From Candidatus Endomicrobium neocapritermitis (GTDB lineage: Bacteria; Elusimicrobiota; Endomicrobiia; Endomicrobiales; Endomicrobiaceae): a DNA stretch of 59,736 nucleotides. The notes under the pieces were generated by a model, which saw only the letters and a list, made by a program, of their open reading frames with translations, was not told the origin of the DNA and searched no databases. Each line of letters begins with the position of its first letter. The stretch's first letter is position 1. This document shows positions 32,752-41,687 of the stretch, in pieces. The stretch covers positions 1 to 59,736 of the forward strand of contig WRJZ01000041.1 of the NCBI GenBank assembly GCA_009778325.1, read 5' to 3'. Made by a program: the position numbers and the translations under genes.

Positions 32752-35700
32752 ATGAAATATAAGTTTTTTGTTTTGGCATTTGTACTATCTATAGCAGCCG
32801 CTTCGGCATACGGAGCAAATACGCTCTATGAAAACGGAAGTGATACTTTTACTACAGTTATAATGTCAAGCATTACAACTATCGGCGGCTCAGCAACAAT
32901 GGCTTCAAATGGTAGCAATGGTAGAGATGGCGGCGGGCCTGGCAGTCTCAACGACGGGTCAGGTGGTAGTGGGGCAAATGGCGGAACAAATCCTGCTGGT
33001 TTCGGGAGTGGCGGCAATGGTGGGAATGGCGGTAATGGCGGTTCTGGAGGAGCTGGAGCAGCAACTCTTAGAGGTGGCGGTGGCGGAGGACAAGGCGGCG
33101 GCGGTGGGGCGGGCGGGCTTGGCGGTGTGTATATGTTTTCAAACTCTACGGCAAATTTTATGAGAGATGCAATATTTACCGGAAATACAGTATTAGGCGC
33201 AGATGGCAGCTATGGCGGCAGCGGTGGCAGCGGTGGCGGCGGCAGCGGCGTCCCAGTTAGTCAATATGGCTCACCTGGTTTGCCTGGAACTTCAGGTACA
33301 AAAGGCGGCAGCACAGGAGGAGCTATTTCGTCATATAATTCAGATTTAAATTTTTACGGAAACAGAACAGAGTTTTTAAGCAATACGGCAGGTTATGGCG
33401 GAGCTATTTCTGTAAGCGGCGGCAAAATAGAGTTTGCGTCAAACGATACATCATTTAAAGATAATCTGGGAACGGCTTCCGGCGGAGCTATTGCCGCTGT
33501 AAATACTGATTTTTATTTTTCGGGAAACAGTGTTTTTGAAGGTAATTTAACGGTCGGTACTTCAGATGGGGCAAATAGCTGGGGTGGCGGCGGTAACGGC
33601 GGTAATGGCGGTTCCGGAGGAAGAGGCGGCGCTAACGGCCAAAACGGCAGCAGCGGTTTGACAGGTGCTCAAGGACAAGAAGGGCTTCCCGGAACATCAG
33701 GCTTAACAGCATTGGGTTTAGGCGGCGCAATACTTGCGTACAATTCTGCAATGAATTTTAGTAGCGGAACAGTAATTTTTAAAGGAAACGAAGCCTTCCT
33801 ACAAGGCGGAGCACTGTATATGCAAAATAGCACAGTAACATTTAATACGGACGGCGGAACTGTGCTATTTACTGAAAATAAAGCAAACAATAATCCTAAC
33901 GACGTTTATATGAGCACGGGCGCAATATTAAATATAAGCGGAAGCAATTCCATAAGATTTGAAGGCGGAATATTAAGCCATGCAAACGGAACGGGAATAG
34001 CGATAAACAAAAGCGGAAGCGGAGCAATGTATTTGGGCGGCGTTAATGAGATATACGGAGCATTTAACATAACAGGCGGCGGCGACATAATATTGCTGGC
34101 AGACGCCACGTATAAAGGAATAGATTTGAAGCTTGGAAATACGCCCGGAAATATGAGCGTATTAGATATGCATAACGGAACAATAAACAAAGTGGAGCTG
34201 AGCGGAAATTTTGAAAGCAATAACAATTTGAGAATGGATATATTTGCAAGCGGTAATGATGAGATAAAAGCCGGGATCGCAAATATAGACGGAAACATAG
34301 ACATATTTGTAGGAGTAGGAACATACAATAATAAAGAGTTTGAATTAATAATAACAAGCGGGCCGGGAAATTTAACCGGCGAGTTTTCAACCAGTTGGAT
34401 AAGCGACAACGGTTTAAGTTATCAACTTAAATATGACGGCGAAATAGTAAAGCTTATAGTGAACGGAATAGGCGGAGTGAATTTCCAAACATTAAGCTCG
34501 TTAACATATAACCAGAAAGAAACGGAAAAAACATTCGTCAAAATAAGCGCCAAGAATTTTTTGGCATGGGAAATATTATTGTCTTCGATGAGAGACAAGC
34601 AAAACGCCGGAGAAACAGAGGAAGTGAAAAATTTTCTGTCGCAGACATCCGGATATTTTTTAGCGAATGTGATAAGGAATATGGCAGCAGACAGCCCGAA
34701 CAATGAGCTGTACGATAAAATAAGAAATTATAATGAAGAGTATGGAATTAATTCCGGATTATGGGTACAGATAAAAGGCGGAATAGAAAGTTTTAAAAGC
34801 GACGAAAATTCGCCTGAAGATTACAGGGATACATCGATAGGAGTGATGTTCGGGCTTGACTGGTTTGCAGAAGAAAGTTTAGCTTTGGGCGATGTAATGT
34901 GGGGCGTATACGGAAGAATAAATAAGAATACTATCGAACAGGGAAGCCATAAAGCCTACGGAAATAAAAACGGTTTGGGAGTATACGGCGGATATATAAA
35001 AGAAGAATGGGAATTGAAAGGTATGCTGCTTGGAAGTTTTGACAGATTCAGCACGGAAAGAGCGGTAATGGGAGAAACAGCGGAAGCTGATATAAATGCA
35101 GTTACCATTAGCGCGGATGCAGAAGCTGCATTGAAAATAGAGTTAAACGAAGTCATAAAGTTTAAGCCGTACTTTGGGATAGAGTTAGCAAATACGATGT
35201 ACGGCGGATTTAAGGAAAAAGGAGCAGGCATATACAATTTGGATGTAAACGGAGGGAGTTATTTAAGAAGCGCCGCAAGAGTCGGAGCAGGGTTGAATTA
35301 TGAAAAAGAAATATGGATATGGTATGCGAATGTTGAGGGCAAATATAAGATAGAAGGAACAAAGCCGGAGATAGAGAGCGCGTTTGAAAATACGGGAGTA
35401 AGTTTTAACAGCAGAGGAAGCGAGGAAGGAAGAGTAGAAGCAGGAATAGGAATCGGAGCAGAAGTTAGGGTGGCTTCCGATTGGAAAATATTTGCGAACG
35501 GTAAATATTATACCGGCGAAAGATACGAAAACTTGTACGGCAATATAGGCATGCGATATATGTTTGGAAAAACTTTAGAAAGTCCGAAAGAAACGTTAAG
35601 TAAAGAGAAACCGGCAAATAAAGAAAAATTGACAAAAGAGTCTGTTGAAAAAAATCGCTTAGTAAAAAATGACTCTGTATTACCGCAACAAAATTTTGTT

Positions 35701-36546
35701 TCGTCCGATAATGAAAAAGAAAGTTTTTCAAAAAAAACAAATAATAAAGACAAATCTGCAAGAAAAGAATTTAATAAAGCCAAAAGGCTTTACAACAAAG
35801 GCGAATACTTGCGCGCTACGGATATGCTTTCTGAAATAATTGCTTCTTATCCGGATTTTAAACTGCCCGTACAGCTTTATGCAAAAATACAAGATGATAT
35901 GAACAATACGGCTGACTCAAGAGAAGAACCGGACTTTTCTAAAATTACTTATGCCAAAGGGTATTGCTCTTACTATAAAGAGGAATATAATAATGCTTTG
36001 ACGGAATGGGATAAATATATTCTTTTTGCCGGCAAAAACAAAGAATTGCTTGAATATATTGATAAGGTGAAAAACCTGCTGAACTTTAAAGATTTTGTAA
36101 ACCGCGAAGCAGAACTTGACGCAAAAGCAAATGAAATGCTTAATGAAGGAATTAAAAAATATAAAGCTGCAAGATGGATGCTTTGCATTAGAGATATGGA
36201 AACATTGCAGAAATTCGTAACTGAAAACAAATTTTCCGGAACGGACGAATACTATATCAGAGCAAAAGAGTATATAGATTTGTCGGTAAACGAACTGGCT
36301 AAGACAATAAAGAAAGCGGAAAAGAAAGAAGATAAAAAACCGGACCCCCAGGATGTTGAAAAGAAACCGGAAATCGATGAAGCTGCATCAGACCAAAAAT
36401 ATAATGAAGGGTTAACCCAATACGCGCAGGGAAAATATCTTGAAGCTGAACGCACATGGGAACTTACATTGAGGTTAAACCCGAATCATCAAAAAGCAAA
36501 AATAGCGCTTTCAAGATTACGCAGCAGCGGCCATTTGGCGGAATAA
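32752..36546 (+). CDS. Autotransporter with Gly-rich/Pmp-like passenger and C-terminal TPR tail
   Basis: The 1264-aa protein has a signal peptide (1-20). A Gly-rich block (about 48-130) follows, with GGxGGNGG runs. Next come Pmp-like repeats with G-G-A-I and F-x-x-N (about 180-360). A barrel domain of the autotransporter type spans about 665-940 (from NSGLWVQIKGG to GMRYMFGK). Classical autotransporters end at the barrel. Here 320 more residues follow: a Lys-rich linker, then TPR-like helices (about 1005-1260, KAKRLYNKGEYLRATDMLSEI and LTQYAQGKYLEAERTWELTLRLNP). The tail should sit in the periplasm. Its job may be to hold the barrel or bind an envelope partner. The passenger should be surface-exposed. 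Confidence 0.85.
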   Translation: MKYKFFVLAFVLSIAAASAYGANTLYENGSDTFTTVIMSSITTIGGSATMASNGSNGRDGGGPGSLNDGSGGSGANGGTNPAGFGSGGNGGNGGNGGSGGAGAATLRGGGGGGQGGGGGAGGLGGVYMFSNSTANFMRDAIFTGNTVLGADGSYGGSGGSGGGGSGVPVSQYGSPGLPGTSGTKGGSTGGAISSYNSDLNFYGNRTEFLSNTAGYGGAISVSGGKIEFASNDTSFKDNLGTASGGAIAAVNTDFYFSGNSVFEGNLTVGTSDGANSWGGGGNGGNGGSGGRGGANGQNGSSGLTGAQGQEGLPGTSGLTALGLGGAILAYNSAMNFSSGTVIFKGNEAFLQGGALYMQNSTVTFNTDGGTVLFTENKANNNPNDVYMSTGAILNISGSNSIRFEGGILSHANGTGIAINKSGSGAMYLGGVNEIYGAFNITGGGDIILLADATYKGIDLKLGNTPGNMSVLDMHNGTINKVELSGNFESNNNLRMDIFASGNDEIKAGIANIDGNIDIFVGVGTYNNKEFELIITSGPGNLTGEFSTSWISDNGLSYQLKYDGEIVKLIVNGIGGVNFQTLSSLTYNQKETEKTFVKISAKNFLAWEILLSSMRDKQNAGETEEVKNFLSQTSGYFLANVIRNMAADSPNNELYDKIRNYNEEYGINSGLWVQIKGGIESFKSDENSPEDYRDTSIGVMFGLDWFAEESLALGDVMWGVYGRINKNTIEQGSHKAYGNKNGLGVYGGYIKEEWELKGMLLGSFDRFSTERAVMGETAEADINAVTISADAEAALKIELNEVIKFKPYFGIELANTMYGGFKEKGAGIYNLDVNGGSYLRSAARVGAGLNYEKEIWIWYANVEGKYKIEGTKPEIESAFENTGVSFNSRGSEEGRVEAGIGIGAEVRVASDWKIFANGKYYTGERYENLYGNIGMRYMFGKTLESPKETLSKEKPANKEKLTKESVEKNRLVKNDSVLPQQNFVSSDNEKESFSKKTNNKDKSARKEFNKAKRLYNKGEYLRATDMLSEIIASYPDFKLPVQLYAKIQDDMNNTADSREEPDFSKITYAKGYCSYYKEEYNNALTEWDKYILFAGKNKELLEYIDKVKNLLNFKDFVNREAELDAKANEMLNEGIKKYKAARWMLCIRDMETLQKFVTENKFSGTDEYYIRAKEYIDLSVNELAKTIKKAEKKEDKKPDPQDVEKKPEIDEAASDQKYNEGLTQYAQGKYLEAERTWELTLRLNPNHQKAKIALSRLRSSGHLAE

Positions 36547-36586
36547 AGCAGTAACAACTATTTCTGACTTTCAGAATATCTTTGCC

Positions 36587-36669
36587 GTCATTGCGAGGCA
36601 CGAAGCAATCTAGATAATAAAATTGCCGTTTCCTTTAACCTTTTGGATTGCTTCGTGCCTCGCAATGAC
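36587..36669. repeat. GTCATTGCGAG palindrome
   Basis: Left arm 36587-36611 and right arm 36645-36669 match over 24 of 25 bases (GTCATTGCGAGGCACGAAGC outermost). The centre holds ATAATAAAATTGCCGTTTCC, like the element at 14779-14956. Confidence 0.85.
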
Positions 36670-36772
36670 ACCAAAAACAGCTCTCATCGCTTCACTTGGA
36701 TTAACGGCACCCTCACAGCTAAAGTTTTTTGGTACCACAGCGCCACTAGTACTACCAGTGGTTTTATATATA

Positions 36773-36810
36773 ATAAAAAAGCGGGCAAGGTTTTAACCCC
36801 CACCCGCTTC
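36773..36810 (-). terminator. Terminator of the porin gene
   Basis: On the minus strand AAGCGGG and CCCGCTT pair around an interior loop, followed by TTTTTATT. It lies 20 bases downstream of the porin stop. On the plus strand it may also stop the autotransporter transcript. The remaining 36547-36830 stretch holds the palindrome at 36587. Confidence 0.8.
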
Positions 36811-36830
36811 TTATTTAAATTCCGTTAAAT

Positions 36831-38027
36831 TTAGAATTTATAGTCTACGCCGAGCACCCACATAGATGAATCATAATCTTTAATAAATTTGTCATCGGCT
36901 ATGAAATATCCGTATCCGGCATTAATGCCGACATTCTCGGTATACTGATATCTTGCTTTTAAATTAAGTTCGTTTCCAAACTTACCGTCGCCGTCTCTCT
37001 GGGCAAAATTAAAAAAGTCAAAGAAAAGGGTGAGTTTATCATTGTGTTTATAGTCGACTCCAGCATTAATAATTTGCTCGTCACTATTGAGGATTGTATT
37101 GGAATAAATTAATCCTGGAGCAAAAGTGCCGAAATCCCTGAAAGTTTTACCTTCGCCGCCGCCGACAAAGAACATTGCTCTCGGTGTGAATTTTTCTATT
37201 TCAAATGAAGCGTCAACTTTTATGAAGTTTGTATTATACGCTGTCTCATCATCGCTGAAAACCTGCTCGCCGGCAAACTGTTTCGCCAATTCTACGGAAG
37301 CTTTAAATCCGTCTATTTTAACAGCAGGCTTAATACCGACTAAAGTATTATGTCTGGTGGTAGAATAATAATTTTCGGTATCATACAAATATGCCTGAAC
37401 ATCAAACATCTCATGCGCCGCGTATTTAATATCAAAACCCATTATCGTTTCATTTCCTGAAGAATAAGAGTTGCCTGATTGATCGTAAATATTTGCATAA
37501 ACAGCATTTGCTTTAATATTTTCATTATCATAGTAAAGCGTTAATGCGTCTAATGAATACACATCGGCGCCAAAAGCAAATCTGTTTGTCGCAGGACCGA
37601 AGTACATTACCATACTGTCGCCATCTCCGTAAAACTGACGGCCGACTTTTGCCGACAGCTTATTGCAGTCAAACAAATCTTTAAAAAGTAAGTTTGCTTC
37701 AACAATTCTTATCTCATACCAATAATCCTGGACAGTTTTTCCGTAAGTCGGCACGCCGTAAAACATGGAGTAATCCCCCCAATTTGCCACATATCCTGCT
37801 GCAATATTCGCATAAATATTATCGGAAACGTCAAATTTTACTCCGAGAATATTCATTGTGTTTACAAAACCCATATTAGTGGGAGGAGTTGTGTCATAGC
37901 TGTTAGATACAGAAAAACCGGTTACTAAACCTTCTCCGTAAAATTCAAAGTTTTTCAATCCGAACTCTGCTGCCAATGCTGAAGTTGAAAATAATGCGGC
38001 AAAAGCCAATGCTAAAAATTTTTTCAT
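36831..38027 (-). CDS. Outer membrane porin-like beta-barrel
   Basis: The 398-aa protein has a signal peptide (1-19, ALA cut). It shows many alternating amphipathic strands ending in Phe (WVLGVDYKF). Its repeated motifs (KVGRQFYGDGDSMVMYFGPA, LYYDNENIKANAVYANIYDQ) resemble alginate-export-type barrels. The gene has its own promoter (38147-38177) and terminator (36773-36810), so it is a stand-alone, probably abundant porin. Substrate is unknown. Confidence 0.8.
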   Translation of the reverse strand: MKKFLALAFAALFSTSALAAEFGLKNFEFYGEGLVTGFSVSNSYDTTPPTNMGFVNTMNILGVKFDVSDNIYANIAAGYVANWGDYSMFYGVPTYGKTVQDYWYEIRIVEANLLFKDLFDCNKLSAKVGRQFYGDGDSMVMYFGPATNRFAFGADVYSLDALTLYYDNENIKANAVYANIYDQSGNSYSSGNETIMGFDIKYAAHEMFDVQAYLYDTENYYSTTRHNTLVGIKPAVKIDGFKASVELAKQFAGEQVFSDDETAYNTNFIKVDASFEIEKFTPRAMFFVGGGEGKTFRDFGTFAPGLIYSNTILNSDEQIINAGVDYKHNDKLTLFFDFFNFAQRDGDGKFGNELNLKARYQYTENVGINAGYGYFIADDKFIKDYDSSMWVLGVDYKF

Positions 38028-38146
38028 TTTAATATAAACCCCTTTGTTTTATTTAACTTCGTTTGTAAAAACTAAAAAGACTTGCGCAAACTTCCTTTTA
38101 GCTCACCCCCCCTATGTTAAATTTACAAGTAAGCAACTAACCATTG

Positions 38147-38177
38147 ATAATAAACCATTTTTTTATTTTTAAGTCAA
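38147..38177 (-). promoter_or_regulatory. Candidate porin promoter
   Basis: TTGACT (38172-38177) and TATTAT (38147-38152) on the minus strand with a 19-base spacer, about 120 bases before the porin ATG. The leader also contains a GGGGGGGTGAG run near 38100-38113. Confidence 0.4.
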
Positions 38178-38205
38178 ATTTATTTCACAATTATTTCACC
38201 GCATG

Positions 38206-38474
38206 CAGATGCGGAAAGGCACGGCAACAACTTTTTACTTCAGATGCAGGGATGCGGAGATGCGGGGAGGCAGGGTAACAGCTTTTACTTCGGATGCAGG
38301 GATGCAGAGATGCGGGGAGGCAGGGTAACAGCTTTTACTTCAGATGCAGGGATGCAGAGAGGCGGAGATGTAGGGTAACAGCGAAAAAATAAATTTTCTT
38401 TGTACCTATTTGTATCTTTTTCACATTTGTCGTGGTCTTTACTCCGCATCTCTGCATCCCTGCATCTCTGCCTC
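38206..38474. repeat. Hairpin repeat, word GATGCAGG, with triplicated left arm
   Basis: Three direct units of exactly 50 bases lie at 38231-38280, 38281-38330 and 38331-38380. Each starts near GCTTTTACTTC and contains GATGCAGGGATGC, GAGATGCGGGGAGG and CAGGGTAACA. A single right arm CCGCATCTCTGCATCC, CTGCATCTCTGCCTC (about 38440-38474) faces them. Words match the element at 2004-2117. No spacer-like unique sequence lies between units, so it is not CRISPR. This fills most of the 518-bp gap before gpmA. Confidence 0.8.
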
Positions 38475-38482
38475 ATTTTTTT

Positions 38483-38511
38483 TTGCAAAATATATCAAAA
38501 TATTGTATTTT
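38483..38511 (+). promoter_or_regulatory. Candidate gpmA promoter
   Basis: TTGCAA (38483-38488), 17 bases, TATTTT (38506-38511), followed by GGAGGT and the ATG at 38546. The AT-rich context limits certainty. Confidence 0.45.
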
Positions 38512-38545
38512 AATATAAAATTTTAAAATACAACGGAGGTTTCAA

Positions 38546-39292
38546 ATGTACAAACTTGTGCTTATAAGACACGGCGAAAGCGTGTGGAACAAAGAAAACA
38601 GATTTACGGGATGGGCGGACGTTGATTTGTCGGAAAAAGGAAAAGAAGAAGCCGTTAAAGCGGGACAACAGCTTAAAAAAGACGGATTTACTTTTGATAT
38701 AGCTTATACTTCCGTACTTAAAAGAGCGATAAAAACTCTTTGGTCGGTAATGGATAACATGGATTTGAACTGGATACCCGTAATAAACAGTTGGAAACTT
38801 AATGAAAGACATTATGGCGCGCTTCAGGGCTTAAACAAAGCTGAAACTGCCGCTAAATACGGCGAAGACCAGGTAAAAATATGGAGAAGAAGTTATGATA
38901 TCCCGCCTATGGCGCTTGAAGAAAGCGACGAAAGATATCCGGGAAAAGATCCGAGATACGCGGGTCTTTCAAAATCGGAACTCCCTTTGACGGAATGCCT
39001 GAAAGATACGGTCGCAAGAGTTGTGCCGTACTGGGAAAAAGAAATTGCGCCGCAGATTAAAGCAGGTAAAAAGATAATAATAGCGGCGCACGGCAACAGT
39101 TTAAGGGCTTTGGTAAAATATCTTGACAAAATAAGCGACGCCGACATAGTAAATTTAAACATTCCCACGGCAATGCCTTTGGTTTATGAACTTGACGAAA
39201 ATCTTAAACCGATAAAAAACTACTATATAGGCGACCCCGAAGAAGTAAAAAAAGCCATGGAAGCCGTTGCAAACCAAGGAAAAGCGAAATAA
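38546..39292 (+). CDS. gpmA: 2,3-bisphosphoglycerate-dependent phosphoglycerate mutase
   Basis: This glycolytic enzyme interconverts 3- and 2-phosphoglycerate. The 248-aa protein has [10 protein letters not shown] (His 9), [20 protein letters not shown] and the second His in [10 protein letters not shown]. Length is typical. It has a good GGAGGT site and a strong terminator at 39341-39373. It stands alone between repeats and the convergent fic gene. Confidence 0.97.
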   Translation: MYKLVLIRHGESVWNKENRFTGWADVDLSEKGKEEAVKAGQQLKKDGFTFDIAYTSVLKRAIKTLWSVMDNMDLNWIPVINSWKLNERHYGALQGLNKAETAAKYGEDQVKIWRRSYDIPPMALEESDERYPGKDPRYAGLSKSELPLTECLKDTVARVVPYWEKEIAPQIKAGKKIIIAAHGNSLRALVKYLDKISDADIVNLNIPTAMPLVYELDENLKPIKNYYIGDPEEVKKAMEAVANQGKAK

Positions 39293-39340
39293 CGGCAAGT
39301 AACAATTAATAAAATTAATAAATAATAATTTAGAACAAAA

Positions 39341-39373
39341 AACGGCCGGCTTGAAAAAGTCGGTCGTTTTTTT
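39341..39373 (+). terminator. gpmA terminator
   Basis: AACGGCCGGCTT-gaaa-AAGTCGGTCGTT is followed by seven or more T. The TAACGGCAAG and AATTAATAAATAATAATT words before it (39290-39330) look like half of a word repeat. Confidence 0.85.
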
Positions 39374-39422
39374 GTTAGTTATGTTTGCAATGGCAGACTT
39401 GCTTTTAATTATAAACATATTT

Positions 39423-40442
39423 TTATAAAATCTTATAGAAAACGCCTTTTGTGTTTCCGCCTTGCTTTGCTATCCTTCCCTTTTCTATTAATCCTTTCAC
39501 TATTACATTAACCTGTTGTCTTGAAACATTTAAGAATTTAATAACATCTCCGGATGTGAATTCTCCTATATTTGAAAATTTTTCTAAAACTTGGCTCTCT
39601 CTGGGAGTTAATCTCATGGAAACCGATACTTCTGACAATGAATTTTCAGCTCTGTCTATCGCGCTTTGCAGAGAATATTTTAGTCCATCCGTAAAGTATT
39701 CAAGCCATTGGGTCAGGTCGCCTTTATCCGCCGTTGAAAGTTTATCAGAATATAGTTTTCTGTCGGTATCATAAAAATCATCAAGAACAAAATATTTATT
39801 TATTTGATATCCGTTCTTAATTAAAAATAAAGCGGTTAACAATCTGCACGTTCTGCCGTTTCCGTCAGCAAACGGATGTATATGCACATATTGATGATGA
39901 AATATTCCTGCCTTTATAATAGGTAAAGTTTGACCATAATTTTCAGACCAATCAAAGAGTTCTTTCAAATGTTTTTCTATCTGCTCTTTTTTATGATAAG
40001 GCGGATTGTGTTTCACAATAACTTCAACGCCTTTCGGCGTTTTTATGCGGTTTCCTACAACTACAACGTTGTTTCTTATTTTACCTGCTATTTTATCATT
40101 TACTCCCGTTAGAAGTTCTTTGTGAATAGAAAGCAAATTTTTTAAATTAAGCTCTTTTAATGATGAAAGCTTTTTAAGCACGGAAAAATAATTAGCAACT
40201 TCTTTTTCATCTCTGGTAGCAGGAACGCGCCCGCCAAGCAAAAGATTAGTTACTTCGGGTAAAGATAAGGAATTTCCTTCTATGCTGTTTGAGACATATG
40301 TGGATTGAACAAGATTATTCCTTTCTAAATTTAACCATAAACTTTTAGGAAGGCGAAGCTGCTCTATTTGTCCGTATAATCTTTCTACGGAAGATATATT
40401 TTCAAGCAGTTTTGGAGCCAGGCTGTATTTAGGTTTAAACAT
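39423..40442 (-). CDS. Fic-domain protein (class II, autoinhibited) with C-terminal winged helix
   Basis: The 339-aa protein has the Fic catalytic motif H-P-F-A-D-G-N-G-R (189-197). It also has an N-terminal inhibitory helix of the form S-x-x-x-E-G (S51, E55, G56), which in class II Fic proteins blocks ATP. The C-terminus (about 275-339) is a winged helix (FTSGDVIKFLNVSRQQVNVIVKGLIEKGRI). The expected reaction is AMPylation of Ser, Thr or Tyr of a target protein. The promoter lies directly at the start codon, so the mRNA may be leaderless, and a three-fold TTGACAATAAYA repeat suggests operator binding, perhaps by its own winged helix. Confidence 0.92.
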   Translation of the reverse strand: MFKPKYSLAPKLLENISSVERLYGQIEQLRLPKSLWLNLERNNLVQSTYVSNSIEGNSLSLPEVTNLLLGGRVPATRDEKEVANYFSVLKKLSSLKELNLKNLLSIHKELLTGVNDKIAGKIRNNVVVVGNRIKTPKGVEVIVKHNPPYHKKEQIEKHLKELFDWSENYGQTLPIIKAGIFHHQYVHIHPFADGNGRTCRLLTALFLIKNGYQINKYFVLDDFYDTDRKLYSDKLSTADKGDLTQWLEYFTDGLKYSLQSAIDRAENSLSEVSVSMRLTPRESQVLEKFSNIGEFTSGDVIKFLNVSRQQVNVIVKGLIEKGRIAKQGGNTKGVFYKIL

Positions 40443-40450
40443 GAAGTTAT

Positions 40451-40490
40451 TTTATATTATTGTCAATGTTATTGTCAATATTATTGTCAA
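40451..40490 (-). promoter_or_regulatory. fic promoter with three 12-bp direct repeats
   Basis: On the minus strand TTGACA occurs three times at 12-base spacing (40485-40490, 40473-40478, 40461-40466), each in TTGACAATAAYA. The middle one is 16 bases from TATAAA (40451-40456), which ends 8 bases before the ATG. The array may be an operator. Confidence 0.65.
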
Positions 40491-40536
40491 GTATTTATGA
40501 TGTAAATTAGGCAGTACTGAGAAACAAAAAATTAAA

Positions 40537-40559
40537 GGCATGATGTACGCCTTTAGGCG
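40537..40559. repeat. Solo copy of the TACATCAT element
   Basis: GGCATGATGTACGCCTTTAG followed by GCG is the inverse of the last unit of the element at 11-122. It lies between the antitoxin and fic promoter regions. Confidence 0.65.
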
Positions 40560-40613
40560 TCTGATAGCAGTAAAATAAAATTAGACTTAAACTTACTTGA
40601 ATTAATTAGTATA

Positions 40614-40949
40614 TCAAGCAGCAAATCTTAAATGAATGCCTAAATCAGAAACAAAAGAAAGAATTGCCTTGAACGATGGATTTGCTCCGTCGGATAACAT
40701 CTTGTAAACGGTTGTCCTGCTTATTTTTGCATGTTTAGCAAGTTTTGCGGCTTTACCTTCTGCCATTACAAGCGTTTTTAAATTACGTAAAAGAATTGCG
40801 GTATCTTTTGTTTTGTTAAATTCTTTTGCGATATGTTTTTTAAACAATTTAAGTTTTTTTGGGTTTTCACTTAACATTTTAGCAAAAGATTCACTAAATG
40901 TTTCTTTCTCGATTAAATAATCTTCATTGATATTTTTTTTGTTTTTCAT
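40614..40949 (-). CDS. HTH antitoxin, HigA-like
   Basis: The 111-aa protein has a helix-turn-helix (AAKLAKHAKISRTTVYKMLSDGANPSFKAILSFVSDLG, about residues 72-105) typical of the addiction module antidote family. The helical N-terminus likely contacts the toxin. It overlaps the toxin gene by four bases and follows it, the HigB-HigA order. Confidence 0.87.
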   Translation of the reverse strand: MKNKKNINEDYLIEKETFSESFAKMLSENPKKLKLFKKHIAKEFNKTKDTAILLRNLKTLVMAEGKAAKLAKHAKISRTTVYKMLSDGANPSFKAILSFVSDLGIHLRFAA

Positions 40950-41263
40950 ATTACGCCTCCTGATTTTAAAGTATCTCTAATTTCTATTGCCTTTGCAATA
41001 TCTTGTTGTTGCTGTTTTTGATTTCCGCCTTTTGTTCCGCCGACAAGCAAAAGTAAAATCTCGTTATTCCTCAAAACAGTATAATATACTCTATAGCCCT
41101 TTTGATAATCAATTCTTAATTCGCTTATGCCTTGTCTTAGATTCCTGCAATTTGAAGTATTTCCCTCTAAAACCCTGTTGATATAATCATTTACGATTAA
41201 CTGCACATTAAAAGGCAACCTCTCAAACCACTTCATGAAAGTTTTAGTTTTCTTATCTATCAT
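40946..41263 (-). CDS. HigB/RelE-like toxin
   Basis: Starting at MIDKKTKTFMKWFERL, with GGAGAT ahead, it is 105 aa. It belongs to the phage-derived Gp49/HigB-like (PF05973) family with GISELRIDYQKGYRVYYTVLRNNEILLLLVGGTKGGNQKQQQQDIAKAIE. Such toxins cut mRNA on the ribosome. The antitoxin gene follows with overlap. The upstream 14 codons of the longest frame are not needed. Confidence 0.87.
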   Translation of the reverse strand: MIDKKTKTFMKWFERLPFNVQLIVNDYINRVLEGNTSNCRNLRQGISELRIDYQKGYRVYYTVLRNNEILLLLVGGTKGGNQKQQQQDIAKAIEIRDTLKSGGVI

Positions 41264-41321
41264 TAACTTATCTCCAATTATATTGTCGCATATAGGGAAC
41301 AACATGTCAAGCCTTTTATAA

Positions 41322-41366
41322 TAAAAACAACGCCGGAAAGATAGCTTTTATACACTTTTCCGACGT
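41322..41366 (-). terminator. Terminator of tRNA-Leu
   Basis: On the minus strand ACGTCGGAAAAG pairs with CTTTCCGGCGT, followed by TTGTTTTTATT, 16 bases after the tRNA CCA. Confidence 0.8.
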
Positions 41367-41382
41367 CAATTAAAATTATACT

Positions 41383-41471
41383 TGGTGCCGAGGGCGGGAC
41401 TTGAACCCGCACGCCGCCTGAGCAACTTGAGATTTTGAGTCTCACGTGTCTGCCAATTCCACCACCTCGGC
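41383..41471 (-). tRNA. tRNA-Leu (anticodon CAA)
   Basis: The minus strand reads GCCGAGG ... CCTCGGC with an encoded CCA. The D arm is GTGGTGGAATTGGCAGACAC, the anticodon stem TGAGA/TCTCA holds CTCAAAA (anticodon CAA), and a long variable arm (AGTTGCTCAGGCGGC) is typical of class II tRNA. The T arm has GGTTCAAGTCC. Confidence 0.96.
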
Positions 41472-41498
41472 TTTAAAGAGCTTTAAAAACGGAATTGT

Positions 41499-41527
41499 AT
41501 TCTATAATAAATGCGGTTTTTAGTCAA
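41499..41527 (-). promoter_or_regulatory. Promoter of tRNA-Leu
   Basis: TTGACT (41522-41527), 17 bases, TAGAAT (41499-41504) on the minus strand, about 27 bases before the tRNA 5' end. Confidence 0.75.
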
Positions 41528-41534
41528 ATTTTGT

Positions 41535-41645
41535 AACTGCAGAAGTTCAGAAGCTCGGAAGTTCGGCAGCTCGGTAACGGCAACAACAAATCTTTTGTCT
41601 TTGCTGAGCTGCTGAGCTTCCGAACTTCCGAGCTTCTGCCGTTCT
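41535..41645. repeat. Hairpin repeat with core B, word GAAGCTCGGAAGTTCGG
   Basis: The left arm starts GCAGAAGTTCAGAAGCTCGG and the right arm ends TTCCGAGCTTCTGCCGTT. Core B is TAACGGCAACAACAAATCTT, TTGTCTTTGCTGAGC. It lies between the tRNA promoter and the nfo promoter. Confidence 0.85.
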
Positions 41646-41651
41646 CGGCGT

Positions 41652-41680
41652 TTGACACGTACAATTGCAGTTGATACAAT
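41652..41680 (+). promoter_or_regulatory. Promoter of nfo, directly at the start codon
   Basis: TTGACA (41652-41657), 17 bases, TACAAT (41675-41680), near-consensus. The ATG at 41688 is seven bases after the -10, so the transcript is probably leaderless. Confidence 0.85.
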
Positions 41681-41687
41681 AACTGCC

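Noticed and set aside
38231-38380. Three exact 50-bp repeats as a possible CRISPR array
   Set aside because: The units are directly adjacent with no unique spacers, and they are an arm of a known hairpin family in this window.
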